From assembly GCA_026419655.1 (NCBI GenBank), contig JANZZA010000644.1, positions 1 to 5,001 of the forward strand: a stretch of DNA of 5,001 nt. The letters are read 5' to 3'. Positions within the stretch are counted from its first letter, which is position 1, and each line of letters starts with the position of its first letter. This document shows positions 1 through 5,001 of the stretch, piece after piece. The DNA comes from Armatimonadota bacterium. Lineage in GTDB: Bacteria > Armatimonadota > Zipacnadia > Zipacnadales > FEN-943. The notes under the pieces are model-generated. The model was not told the DNA's origin, did no database searches, and saw only the letters and a list, made by a program, of their open reading frames with translations. The position numbers and the translations under genes are program-made.

Positions 1-1389
1 GAATCGGTCGTCGCGGAAGTACGGCGGCGTGACGGCAATGTGCAGCTCGGCCTTCCGCGGCGGCGCATCGGCAGGGTCTTGCCAGCGCCACCAGAGCTGG
101 CAGCGGGCCGTGCCGACGGTGACCCAGCCCGCGTGTGAGAGGCCAAGGCTGGAAATCGTCGAAAGACAGCCGATGCGCCGGGTGAGGTCGAGGCGCTGCT
201 CCGAAGGATGCCAGTGGGCCAGATAGAGGGCGTCAGGCATGGCGGTGGTGAGGGCTAAGAGTTGAGCACGGCCGGAGGAAGCGACGCCACCGTGGAGCCG
301 GTCGGGGGAGGTGGCTCCACCCTGGGACTGGTCGGAAGAAGTGGCTCTGCCCTGGGTCCCGTCGGACGAAATGGCTCCAGTCCTGGGCCGGCCGGACGCG
401 GCAGAAAGGCTCAAACCTGCGCCTTCGGCTACGTCAATCACCTGCGTGGGATAGCCCAACTCGTGGTGCCACTCGACAATGCGCCCAGGCGCGCCGGCTC
501 CTTTCAGCGTCAGGCGCGAAAGAAAACCATACCAGGCTGTTTCCCACACCGCGCCGCCGGCAACCGACACCACGCCCCGAAACTGGGTCGGTATCGCCGG
601 GGTCTTTGTGCACGGCACGGGAAAGCCGTCTAAAGGCGAGCCATCCGGGCGAAAGGCAGCAATGGCATAATCCGTGGGCTGGTCCTGGCCGGGCAAGCGC
701 ATCATTGCCCCGACATAAATGACCTGGCGCGAAGAGTCCACATCGGACCCGGCTGGGTAGAGACCCTCCAGGGCGAAAGCCTGCCTTGGCGCCCCGCTGC
801 CCTCAGGACTTATGAGATACACCCCGAGCTGCCCGTCCGGCAAATCCCCAGGCTCGGTCACGTAAACCAGGTCCTCACCCAGGGGATGGCCGGCCAAGAC
901 CGGCGAGATCCACGAGCGGCGCGGCTGCGGCAAGTCAACGGGCAGTGCCCGGGCCGGGGCGGGTTCTTGTGTCGGCGGCTGGGCCATATCCAGGGCAAAA
1001 AGCGCCCACTTTCCATCCGGCATATGGCCCAGAAAGTAAAGATTGCGGCCCAGTACGCAAAAGTTCTTGCTGTCGGCCATGGAGCCAGCCGGCTCGATGG
1101 GAAAGCTCGAGATGCGGCGGCCGTCGAGGGAGAGGCGGTTGATGCGGTCACCGCCGCCGTGCCACAGGGTGAAATCAGCGTCCGCGGCGACGCCTGTGGC
1201 GCAGCGGTCAAAGGGCAAAGAGCCAACACGCACCAGCGTTGTACCAACCTCGCCGCTATTGCCCAAAACACCGACGGCCCGGACGTCGGCCGCTCCCGCC
1301 CATCCCCCCTGCACCACCACCGACGCGAGAGCAGCCACAAACACGCCCCCTACTGCCCACCGCCCGCACAAACTGCCGTGTTCTTCCAT
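1..1389 (-). CDS. Exported protein of unrecognised family, probable beta-propeller fold (3' end beyond window)
   Basis: The frame runs without a stop from 1566 down to base 1. The ATG at 1387-1389 is preceded by GAGGT with a 7-nt gap, giving 463 visible residues; the C-terminus lies left of the window. Residues 1-33 look like a Sec signal peptide: short n-region, hydrophobic stretch from about 12 to 30 (AVGGVFVAALASVVV), then AGA before ADV as a likely signal peptidase I site. No lipobox is evident. The mature part shows repeated beta-strand pairs that end in turns typical of propeller blades, such as INRLSLDGR, WALFALDM, LGVYLISPEG and AIAAFRPDGS. A Pro-rich stretch (about residues 135-158) and a 10-residue tandem repeat (334-373) look like linkers or loops. 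I see no catalytic motif. Role unknown; a periplasmic or surface binding protein, possibly linked to the neighbouring glycan enzymes, is inference. Coding status is well supported by the long open frame and signal peptide, the fold only moderately. Confidence 0.8.
   Translation of the reverse strand, partial: MEEHGSLCGRWAVGGVFVAALASVVVQGGWAGAADVRAVGVLGNSGEVGTTLVRVGSLPFDRCATGVAADADFTLWHGGGDRINRLSLDGRRISSFPIEPAGSMADSKNFCVLGRNLYFLGHMPDGKWALFALDMAQPPTQEPAPARALPVDLPQPRRSWISPVLAGHPLGEDLVYVTEPGDLPDGQLGVYLISPEGSGAPRQAFALEGLYPAGSDVDSSRQVIYVGAMMRLPGQDQPTDYAIAAFRPDGSPLDGFPVPCTKTPAIPTQFRGVVSVAGGAVWETAWYGFLSRLTLKGAGAPGRIVEWHHELGYPTQVIDVAEGAGLSLSAASGRPRTGAISSDGTQGRATSSDQSQGGATSPDRLHGGVASSGRAQLLALTTAMPDALYLAHWHPSEQRLDLTRRIGCLSTISSLGLSHAGWVTVGTARCQLWWRWQDPADAPPRKAELHIAVTPPYFRDDRF
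271..390 (-). repeat. Four-unit degenerate 30-bp tandem repeat inside the propeller-like gene
   Basis: Units at 271-300, 301-330, 331-360 and 361-390 align without gaps. On the plus strand the units share a GTCGG-like start, a central GTGGCTC-like core and a CCTGGG-like end; a fifth unit decays after about 8 bases at 391. Because 30 bp is a multiple of three the repeat stays in frame. It encodes, in protein order, RPRTGAISSD, GTQGRATSSD, QSQGGATSPD and RLHGGVASSG (residues 334-373). This Gly/Ser/Thr-rich, low-hydrophobicity stretch is probably a flexible linker or an enlarged loop between propeller strands. It has no known function that I recognise. Confidence 0.8.
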
Positions 1390-1396
1390 TGCTCCG

Positions 1397-1401
1397 ACCT
1401 C
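1397..1401 (-). promoter_or_regulatory. Ribosome binding site fixing the start of the exported propeller-like protein
   Basis: On the minus strand GAGGT lies 7 nt before the ATG at 1389. The frame stays open upstream as far as 1566, so this site is what selects the start. The signal-peptide pattern directly after this ATG agrees with it. No clear -10/-35 pair is visible between this site and the hairpin repeat at 1491-1542. Confidence 0.6.
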
Positions 1402-1490
1402 GCCGCTTCCGGGCAGAACTCTTCCCAATTGCCCTCTCGCGCGGCTGCCTGCGCGGCGTCGGTCTCCATAAGAAACGCAACTGCTAGTCC

Positions 1491-1542
1491 GGGGGAAACC
1501 CTTTGAAAAGGGTTCTCCCCCAAACCCCCTTCCCAAACTTTC
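1491..1542 (-). repeat. Dispersed hairpin repeat, copy 1 (downstream of the fucosidase gene)
   Basis: This 52-bp element lies 21 nt past the fucosidase stop and is nearly identical to those at 2877-2928 and 3202-3253. In the transcribed direction it begins with an AAAGTTTGGGAAGGGGGT-type tail. It then forms a strong stem: GGGGGAGAACCC pairs with GGGTTTCCCCC, leaving one bulged G, and the inner TT/AA pairs close a TTCA loop. No U-tract follows the stem (GGACTAGC comes next), so it is not a textbook intrinsic terminator. It could still weaken read-through, protect a 3' end, or be a REP-like or non-autonomous mobile repeat. Sequence similarity ends abruptly on both sides. Confidence 0.8.
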
Positions 1543-1563
1543 TCGTGCTGGTCCAGCCGCGCG

Positions 1564-2805
1564 CTATTTCTTGGGCTTCAGCACAACGCAGCCGGCACCG
1601 AGGACCTGCCGGGCGGGGCCCTTGAACTTCAGCTCTATGACCGTGTCCAGCGGGTCTGGGGCTTTTTCCGGCAGGCCGCGCAATACCAGACGGTCTTTTA
1701 TCTGCTCAAACTCGACTTCGGCGCCGCCCATCAGCCGCGCCTCAAGGATTTTGCATTCCAGCCCACCGATAGCCAGCTCCTTGCCCGGCCAGCGGTTGCA
1801 GTGAAAATACAGCGTGTCCCCCTTACGTGTGAAAGCGCCCGTTATCTGCCACTCCTGCTGCATGGGGTCGGTGGCCTCATAGATTGACTCGCCGTACTTT
1901 TCCAGCCACGCGCCCACCTCCCGCAGCACTTTCACGCACGGCTGCGGGACGCTGCCGTCCGGCGCCGGCCCGATATTGAGCAACAGATTCCCGCCGCCTG
2001 CGGCCACCTGCCGAAGCATTGAGATTACCGTCCACGCATCCTTCCAGCGCGTGTCTATCGGCGTGTATCCCCACGACTCGTTGAAGGTCATGCAAGCTTC
2101 CCACATGCGGTCCTCGGGCACGATATGCTGCTCGGGCGTGCCGAAGTCCCCCGGGAGCTGATTGCGGTTGTTCATGATGATGTCAGGCTGAAGCTCCAGG
2201 ACCATCCGGTTCATCTTCTCGGATTCCCAGCCGGCGGCGTCGAGGGGCCAGGAGACGTCGTACCACATGATATCTATCTTGCCGTAGTTGGTGAGGAGCT
2301 CGCGGATTTGGCCGTGGATGTAGTCAACGAAGCGCCGCCGCGCCTTTTCGTCGTAGTAGCAGCGCGCGCCGTCGGGATGGTGCCAGTCCATGAGGGAGTA
2401 ATAGAAGCCCACGCGCAGGCCCTCGGCGCGGGCGGCCTCGACGTACTCCGCCACCAGGTCACGCTTCGGGCCGCGCTTGGTCGCGCAGTAGTCGGTCAGC
2501 TCCGAGTGGAACAGACAGAAGCCCTCGTGATGCTTGGTGGTCATGACCATGTAGCGCATACCGGCCTGGCGGGCCAGCCGCGCCCATTTGCGCGCCGGCC
2601 ACGGCCCAGGCTGCCACGTGTCGGCCAGTTTCTCGTACTCCTTGACAGGTATCCGCTCGCGGTTCATCACCCATTCGTGGCGGCCGAGCTGCGAATAAAG
2701 CCCCCAGTGGATGAACATCCCGAATCGCGCCTTCCGAAACCACGCCAGCCGCCGCTCCCGATCTTTTTCCTCCGGTGTCATTTTGCATTTGCGCGCTGGT
2801 GACAT
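1564..2805 (-). CDS. Alpha-L-fucosidase, glycoside hydrolase family 29
   Basis: This complete 413-residue protein hydrolyses terminal alpha-L-fucose from glycans by the retaining mechanism known for GH29. Family landmarks in order: FGMFIHWG (28-35), KHHEGFCLFHS (91-101), FYYSLMDWHHPD (134-145), IDIMWYD (177-183) and the GGNLLLNIGPAPDG loop (271-284), followed by a beta-sandwich C-terminal domain from about residue 310. Asp183 in MWYD sits where the family nucleophile is expected. Glu225 (TPEQ) or Glu236 (WEACMT) are candidates for the acid/base, which is not conserved in a way I can settle by eye. There is no signal peptide or extra binding module, so the enzyme is probably cytoplasmic and acts on imported oligosaccharides. 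Length fits the compact end of the family. The start at 2805 is preferred over the internal ATG at residue 9 because AGGAGG lies 10 nt upstream. Natural substrate and subfamily (A or B) are unresolved. Confidence 0.95.
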   Translation of the reverse strand: MSPARKCKMTPEEKDRERRLAWFRKARFGMFIHWGLYSQLGRHEWVMNRERIPVKEYEKLADTWQPGPWPARKWARLARQAGMRYMVMTTKHHEGFCLFHSELTDYCATKRGPKRDLVAEYVEAARAEGLRVGFYYSLMDWHHPDGARCYYDEKARRRFVDYIHGQIRELLTNYGKIDIMWYDVSWPLDAAGWESEKMNRMVLELQPDIIMNNRNQLPGDFGTPEQHIVPEDRMWEACMTFNESWGYTPIDTRWKDAWTVISMLRQVAAGGGNLLLNIGPAPDGSVPQPCVKVLREVGAWLEKYGESIYEATDPMQQEWQITGAFTRKGDTLYFHCNRWPGKELAIGGLECKILEARLMGGAEVEFEQIKDRLVLRGLPEKAPDPLDTVIELKFKGPARQVLGAGCVVLKPKK

Positions 2806-2815
2806 GATGCCAAGG

Positions 2816-2821
2816 CCTCCT
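2816..2821 (-). promoter_or_regulatory. Ribosome binding site of the fucosidase gene
   Basis: A full AGGAGG on the minus strand stands 10 nt before the ATG at 2805. The spacing is slightly long, but the second ATG, eight codons further in, has no comparable site. This one therefore decides the start. Confidence 0.65.
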
Positions 2822-2863
2822 GTGCTTCAAGCGTCTTACGCGCTAATAGCTGCCGGTCGGTAT

Positions 2864-2893
2864 ATTATGTTTTTCTGGGGGAAACCCTTTGAA
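2864..2893 (-). promoter_or_regulatory. Possible sigma-70-like promoter for the fucosidase gene
   Basis: The only AT-rich island in this GC-rich gap carries CATAAT (2864-2869, 5 of 6 matches to TATAAT) on the minus strand. TTCAAA (2888-2893, 4 of 6 to TTGACA) lies 18 nt upstream. It would start transcription about 50 nt before the fucosidase ATG. The -35 lies inside hairpin repeat copy 2, so the repeat would supply part of the promoter. Only one copy has a matching -10; copies 1 and 3 do not. Prediction by eye only. Confidence 0.3.
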
Positions 2894-2928
2894 AAGGGTT
2901 CTCCCCCAGACCCCTTTCCCAAACTTTT
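2877..2928 (-). repeat. Dispersed hairpin repeat, copy 2 (upstream of the fucosidase gene)
   Basis: Near-identical to copy 1 over 52 bp, in the same orientation, and with the same bulged GGGGGAGAACCC / GGGTTTCCCCC stem. The differences fall mainly in the tail: AGACCCCTTT replaces AAACCCCCTT on the plus strand. Unlike copies 1 and 3, it does not follow a recognisable stop codon but sits 71 bp before a gene start. This suggests that the element moves or persists independently of gene ends, or that a gene once preceding it has been lost. Confidence 0.8.
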
Positions 2929-2940
2929 TGCGCCGTGGGC

Positions 2941-3050
2941 GGGCCGGATTTTCGGGCGCAGCAAGTAGCAGCGCGACGCTACCATGCCAACCGACACATC
3001 CCCACATGGGCGCAGGCCGAGCTGACATCGCGCGCCCGAAAATCCGGCCC
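2941..3050. repeat. 110-bp structure bounded by perfect 19-bp inverted repeats
   Basis: The left arm GGGCCGGATTTTCGGGCGC (2941-2959) is matched exactly by its reverse complement at 3032-3050, with 71 bases between. Two further outer bases pair after one mismatch (2938-2939 with 3052-3053). The spacer contains a smaller stem, GTAGC paired with GCTAC at 2966-2983. The whole could fold as a branched RNA or cruciform, or be a miniature inverted-repeat element. No target-site duplication is clear at the edges and there is no coding sequence inside. Its identity is unknown. Confidence 0.7.
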
Positions 3051-3156
3051 ACCGAAAAACACGACCACCTCTTACACCACCGCTTGTCCCCTTCCTCGCA
3101 GGCCCTGGGGGCTACGCATATCCGCCAGGGAGCACGAGCATTTACGGGGAGGGGGT

Positions 3157-3200
3157 GCAGGGGGAACCCCGCTTTTTGCCCAAAGGGGGGTTCCCCCTGC
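3157..3200. repeat. Perfect 14-bp-stem hairpin joined to hairpin repeat copy 3
   Basis: GCAGGGGGAACCCC (3157-3170) is followed by its exact reverse complement at 3187-3200, around a 16-nt loop. After one mismatch, CTTT and AAAG inside the loop extend the stem by four pairs. It ends one base before copy 3 of the dispersed repeat begins, so the two form a double hairpin. In the minus direction the stem is followed by ACCCCCTCCCC rather than a U-tract, so it is not a canonical intrinsic terminator. Copies 1 and 2 lack this partner. Confidence 0.75.
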
Positions 3201-3201
3201 C

Positions 3202-3253
3202 GGGGAAAACCCTGTGAAAAGGGTTCTCCCCCAGACCCCCTTCCCAAACTTTC
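3202..3253 (-). repeat. Dispersed hairpin repeat, copy 3 (downstream of the DUF4832-type gene)
   Basis: Third copy, 74 nt past the DUF4832-type stop and in the same orientation as the others. It differs in the loop and inner stem (AAAACCCTGTG instead of AAACCCTTTG on the plus strand). In minus-strand RNA the arms GGGGAGAACCCU and AGGGUUUUCCCC pair completely, with a single G-U wobble and a six-base loop. The plus strand would have an A-C mismatch at that point. The change keeps the fold only in the transcribed direction, which favours a role as RNA. Confidence 0.8.
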
Positions 3254-3327
3254 TTCTTCTCACTGCGGAGATAGGAGCCGCTGCACCCTCACACCACGAA
3301 GCAGAATCAGCTTGCCTCTGGGACCAC

Positions 3328-5001
3328 TTAGGGAGCCTCTAGAACTTCCACCTTCACGTCATCTATGCGGATACGGGCGGTGATCGGAACGTCATAGGTC
3401 CCGGTCTCAACAGACAGCTCGAAGCCGGCGGCCTCTGGGGAAATCTCAAAGATGCCACCAAGCTGCTGCCAGGTGCCCAGGCGGCCAAGGTCATATCTCT
3501 CCGTGTTGTAATTGGTGAGCCAGCTACCGTCCACTCTATAGGCGCCGATCTTCATGTAAGGCGGCAAGCCTAGCGGCTCAATGGCTTCAACCAGCATCCA
3601 CGCTGTGAGACGTACCTTGCTAGCCGGAGGCAAAGCTGTGGGCAGCCGCAGGCCAGCGTAATTCCAGCCCTTCTCGCGCTTGCCGGAAATCAATAGAGAG
3701 GCCTGGCCGCTGTGGCCCGGTGGCCCGGCGGTTAGCGTCATTCCATCGGCGGGCGACCATCGCATCTGGGGCGCTTCGAAGCCATCCTCAAATACCACCC
3801 CGCCAGCGGCCTCTACGCGGGCGCCCTCAATGGGACACAGCAAATACCTGTCCTGGTCGTCGCGCCCGGTAATGCCGAGGAGAATGTGCTGGCCCGTCTC
3901 AGGCAGCAGCATCCTCACGGCCAGGCGGTACTCGCCGGGCGGCGTCGCGGCCGGCACGCGTATCATTGTGCGCAGGGTTTGCTCTTCGCCGGGCCACCAG
4001 CACGTCGTCGGGTTTGGCGGATAGTCAAGTTGCGTGGCAACCGCTCTGCCCTGTGCGTCAAGCAGGCTCCACTCGACGGCGAAACTGTCATAGCACGGCG
4101 CCACACCTTCATTGCGCCAAACGGAAGTCAGGACCACGCGGCCCGGATTTGTGCCGTCCAGGCGAAAACGCGGCAGGTATTCCACCCGCGTCAGCACGAA
4201 ACGGTAACCGATTCGACGGGCGGCTTCCGTAAGTAGCTGGCGGGCTTCCTCCGGCAGCGTGCGGTAGTTGCCGAGGTTGGTGTTGAGATAGCTTATGGGC
4301 GCCGACAGGCCCTTCTCGATTGTGGCCCGCAAGTCCCAGCCCTTGCGCTGCATGTCTTCCAGGCCGCTGTGAAACTCGAAGTTGCATACCACGCCGCGAC
4401 GCGAATAGGGCTTGTAAAGCCAGTCGCCCACGTCGTAGCTGGCCCCGCTTGGCGTCAGCCCGTCCTGGCGAAAGTGAATCCCTCGCAGGGCGGCATAGTC
4501 CATGATGGTGAGCCGCTCCCGGCCCCCAACGTTGAGGAAAACCTGCGTGCGCGGGAAAGCCGACGCGAAGGCGTCAATGACGCGCCGGTAGGCCGCCACA
4601 TAGCGGCTCTCGCTGAAGCCCGTTTCCTCAAGCTGCTCAGGCGTCCAGCGGGCCAGGTGCATCTCGCCCCATTCGCCGATGGAGCCAATGTCCACAAATT
4701 CAATCTCCGGCCGCCCGTCAAAGTACTCTCCCAACCGGCGGATGAACTCACAGTGTACGTCCAGGTAGCGGTCGTCCCAGAAGACCGGGTCAATCTGTTC
4801 CTCACCATACAGATTTGTGTGCACCACGCCCGGCACGCCTTTATCGAAAACCCACTTCGGCGTTACGTACTTCGTCTTCGAGTGCATGGACTGCGACATG
4901 AAGCGGAAGGCCACTCTCATTCCGTGCTGCCTCACCCACAGGTCGTAGATCGGCCTGTACCATTCGTCGAAGCGGTACACACCTTCTTCCGGGTTAACCT
5001 C
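3328..5001 (-). CDS. DUF4832-type glycoside-hydrolase-like protein with C-terminal carbohydrate-binding-like domain (5' end beyond window)
   Basis: 557 residues are visible, ending at the TAA at 3328-3330. The frame continues through the right edge (EVNPEEGVYRF), so the GTG at 4980 is internal and the true start lies outside. The first 265 or so residues resemble the (beta/alpha)8 barrel of DUF4832 proteins, distantly similar to clan-A glycosidases such as GH42. The hallmark FVDIGSIGEWGEMH lies at about 102-115, with a later NFEFHSG strand (about 207-213). Glu110, Glu113 and Glu209 (counted from the first visible residue) are candidate acidic active-site residues, but activity for this family is not firmly established to my knowledge. 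A beta-sandwich follows (about 275-395, WRNEGVAP). Residues about 400-557 (VVFEDGFE ... IRIDDVKVEVLEAP) look like a CBM4/9-type jelly roll. Any signal peptide would be off-window. It is co-directional with the fucosidase, 522 bp upstream of it, which suggests work on the same kind of glycan. Confidence 0.85.
   Translation of the reverse strand, partial: EVNPEEGVYRFDEWYRPIYDLWVRQHGMRVAFRFMSQSMHSKTKYVTPKWVFDKGVPGVVHTNLYGEEQIDPVFWDDRYLDVHCEFIRRLGEYFDGRPEIEFVDIGSIGEWGEMHLARWTPEQLEETGFSESRYVAAYRRVIDAFASAFPRTQVFLNVGGRERLTIMDYAALRGIHFRQDGLTPSGASYDVGDWLYKPYSRRGVVCNFEFHSGLEDMQRKGWDLRATIEKGLSAPISYLNTNLGNYRTLPEEARQLLTEAARRIGYRFVLTRVEYLPRFRLDGTNPGRVVLTSVWRNEGVAPCYDSFAVEWSLLDAQGRAVATQLDYPPNPTTCWWPGEEQTLRTMIRVPAATPPGEYRLAVRMLLPETGQHILLGITGRDDQDRYLLCPIEGARVEAAGGVVFEDGFEAPQMRWSPADGMTLTAGPPGHSGQASLLISGKREKGWNYAGLRLPTALPPASKVRLTAWMLVEAIEPLGLPPYMKIGAYRVDGSWLTNYNTERYDLGRLGTWQQLGGIFEISPEAAGFELSVETGTYDVPITARIRIDDVKVEVLEAP
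3331..3798 (-). other. CBM4/9-like jelly-roll domain at the C-terminus of the DUF4832-type protein
   Basis: Opens with VVFEDGFE and a Trp-containing strand, passes through GQASLLISG, KVRLTAWMLVEA and TWQQLGGIFEI, and closes with IRIDDVKVEV. This order (FEDGFE start, sLlI strand, tW strand, W-q-L strand, IDDV end) is the usual pattern of galactose-binding-like modules of CBM families 4, 9 and relatives. Exposed aromatic residues such as Trp439 and Tyr441 (old-GTG numbering) could contact sugar. Sugar binding itself is inferred. Confidence 0.6.

Larger units (their letters stand above)
2929..3201. other. Gene-free intergenic stretch between hairpin repeat copies 2 and 3
   Basis: I see no believable gene here. 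Open frames on both strands cross this stretch, but they run through the repeats, translate to Gly/Pro/Arg-rich sequence, lack ribosome binding sites and match no family I recognise. Besides the 19-bp inverted-repeat structure and the 14-bp-stem hairpin, bases 3054-3150 hold unstructured sequence with no motif I can name. Whether an old gene decayed here cannot be judged by eye. Confidence 0.6.

Noticed and set aside
858..1506. Open frames of 160 and 206 residues on both strands within the left third of the window
   Set aside because: They are shadows of the propeller-like gene, whose own frame is open from 1566 to base 1 with a ribosome binding site and signal peptide.
1491..1525. Calling the hairpin after the fucosidase an intrinsic terminator
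   Set aside because: The stem is strong, but no run of U follows it in the transcribed direction and an identical copy sits upstream of a gene start. Repeat is the safer call.
2125..2802. A 225-residue plus-strand open frame opposite the fucosidase
   Set aside because: Antisense shadow of a clear GH29 gene; it is a by-product of high-GC codon use and has no family features.
2831..2850. Small palindromes GCGTcttACGC and GCTAATAGC in the fucosidase leader as operators
   Set aside because: Arms of four bases are expected by chance and match no operator I recognise.
2843..3247. A 134-residue minus-strand open frame, and similar plus-strand frames, across the 2806-3327 gap
   Set aside because: They consist of translated repeats and G/C-run hairpins, lack ribosome binding sites, overlap each other on both strands and show no recognisable domain.
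1491..3253. The three repeats as a CRISPR array
   Set aside because: Spacing is irregular (about 1.3 kb and 0.3 kb) and a full gene lies between copies 1 and 2. There are no regular spacers and no cas genes.
4978..4980. GTG at 4980 as the start of the DUF4832-type protein
   Set aside because: The frame continues upstream to the window edge with family-like sequence (EVNPEEG before VYRF), and there is no ribosome binding site in the visible bases.

Overview
This is a GC-rich bacterial window, and every gene I can support lies on the minus strand. Reading in the direction of transcription (right to left), they are: (1) the 3' part of a large glycoside-hydrolase-like protein of the DUF4832 type, with a C-terminal carbohydrate-binding-like domain (3328 to beyond 5001); (2) a complete GH29-type alpha-L-fucosidase (1564-2805); and (3) the 5' part of an exported protein of unrecognised family that looks like a beta-propeller (1389 down past position 1). 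The third gene is easy to miss because both the start and stop are not inside the window; its frame is open without a stop from 1566 to base 1. The taxon cannot be fixed. The style of the fucosidase, the DUF4832-type protein and the many G/C-run hairpin repeats between genes would suit a carbohydrate-degrading, probably uncultured lineage such as Planctomycetota, Lentisphaerota/Verrucomicrobiota, Armatimonadota or a similar group. That is inference only.

Layout. 1-1389: exported propeller-like protein, with four degenerate 30-bp tandem repeats at 271-390 that encode a 10-residue repeat. 1390-1563: intergenic, with copy 1 of a 52-bp hairpin repeat. 1564-2805: fucosidase. 2806-3327: a 522-bp gap with no convincing gene. 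It holds copies 2 and 3 of the same hairpin repeat, a perfect 14-bp-stem hairpin joined to copy 3, and a separate 110-bp structure bounded by a perfect 19-bp inverted repeat. 3328-5001: DUF4832-type protein, whose start lies right of the window.

How the genes fit together. A fucosidase beside a (beta/alpha)8-type hydrolase-like protein with a carbohydrate-binding-like tail suggests breakdown of a fucose-containing glycan. The fucosidase has no visible signal peptide and so probably acts inside the cell. The propeller protein has one and probably works outside the cytoplasm. The genes are co-directional, but the 174- and 522-bp gaps filled with hairpins argue against one tightly packed operon. 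I found no CRISPR array, transposase, phage gene, tRNA, rRNA or defence system. The most unusual content is the non-coding repeat material between the genes.
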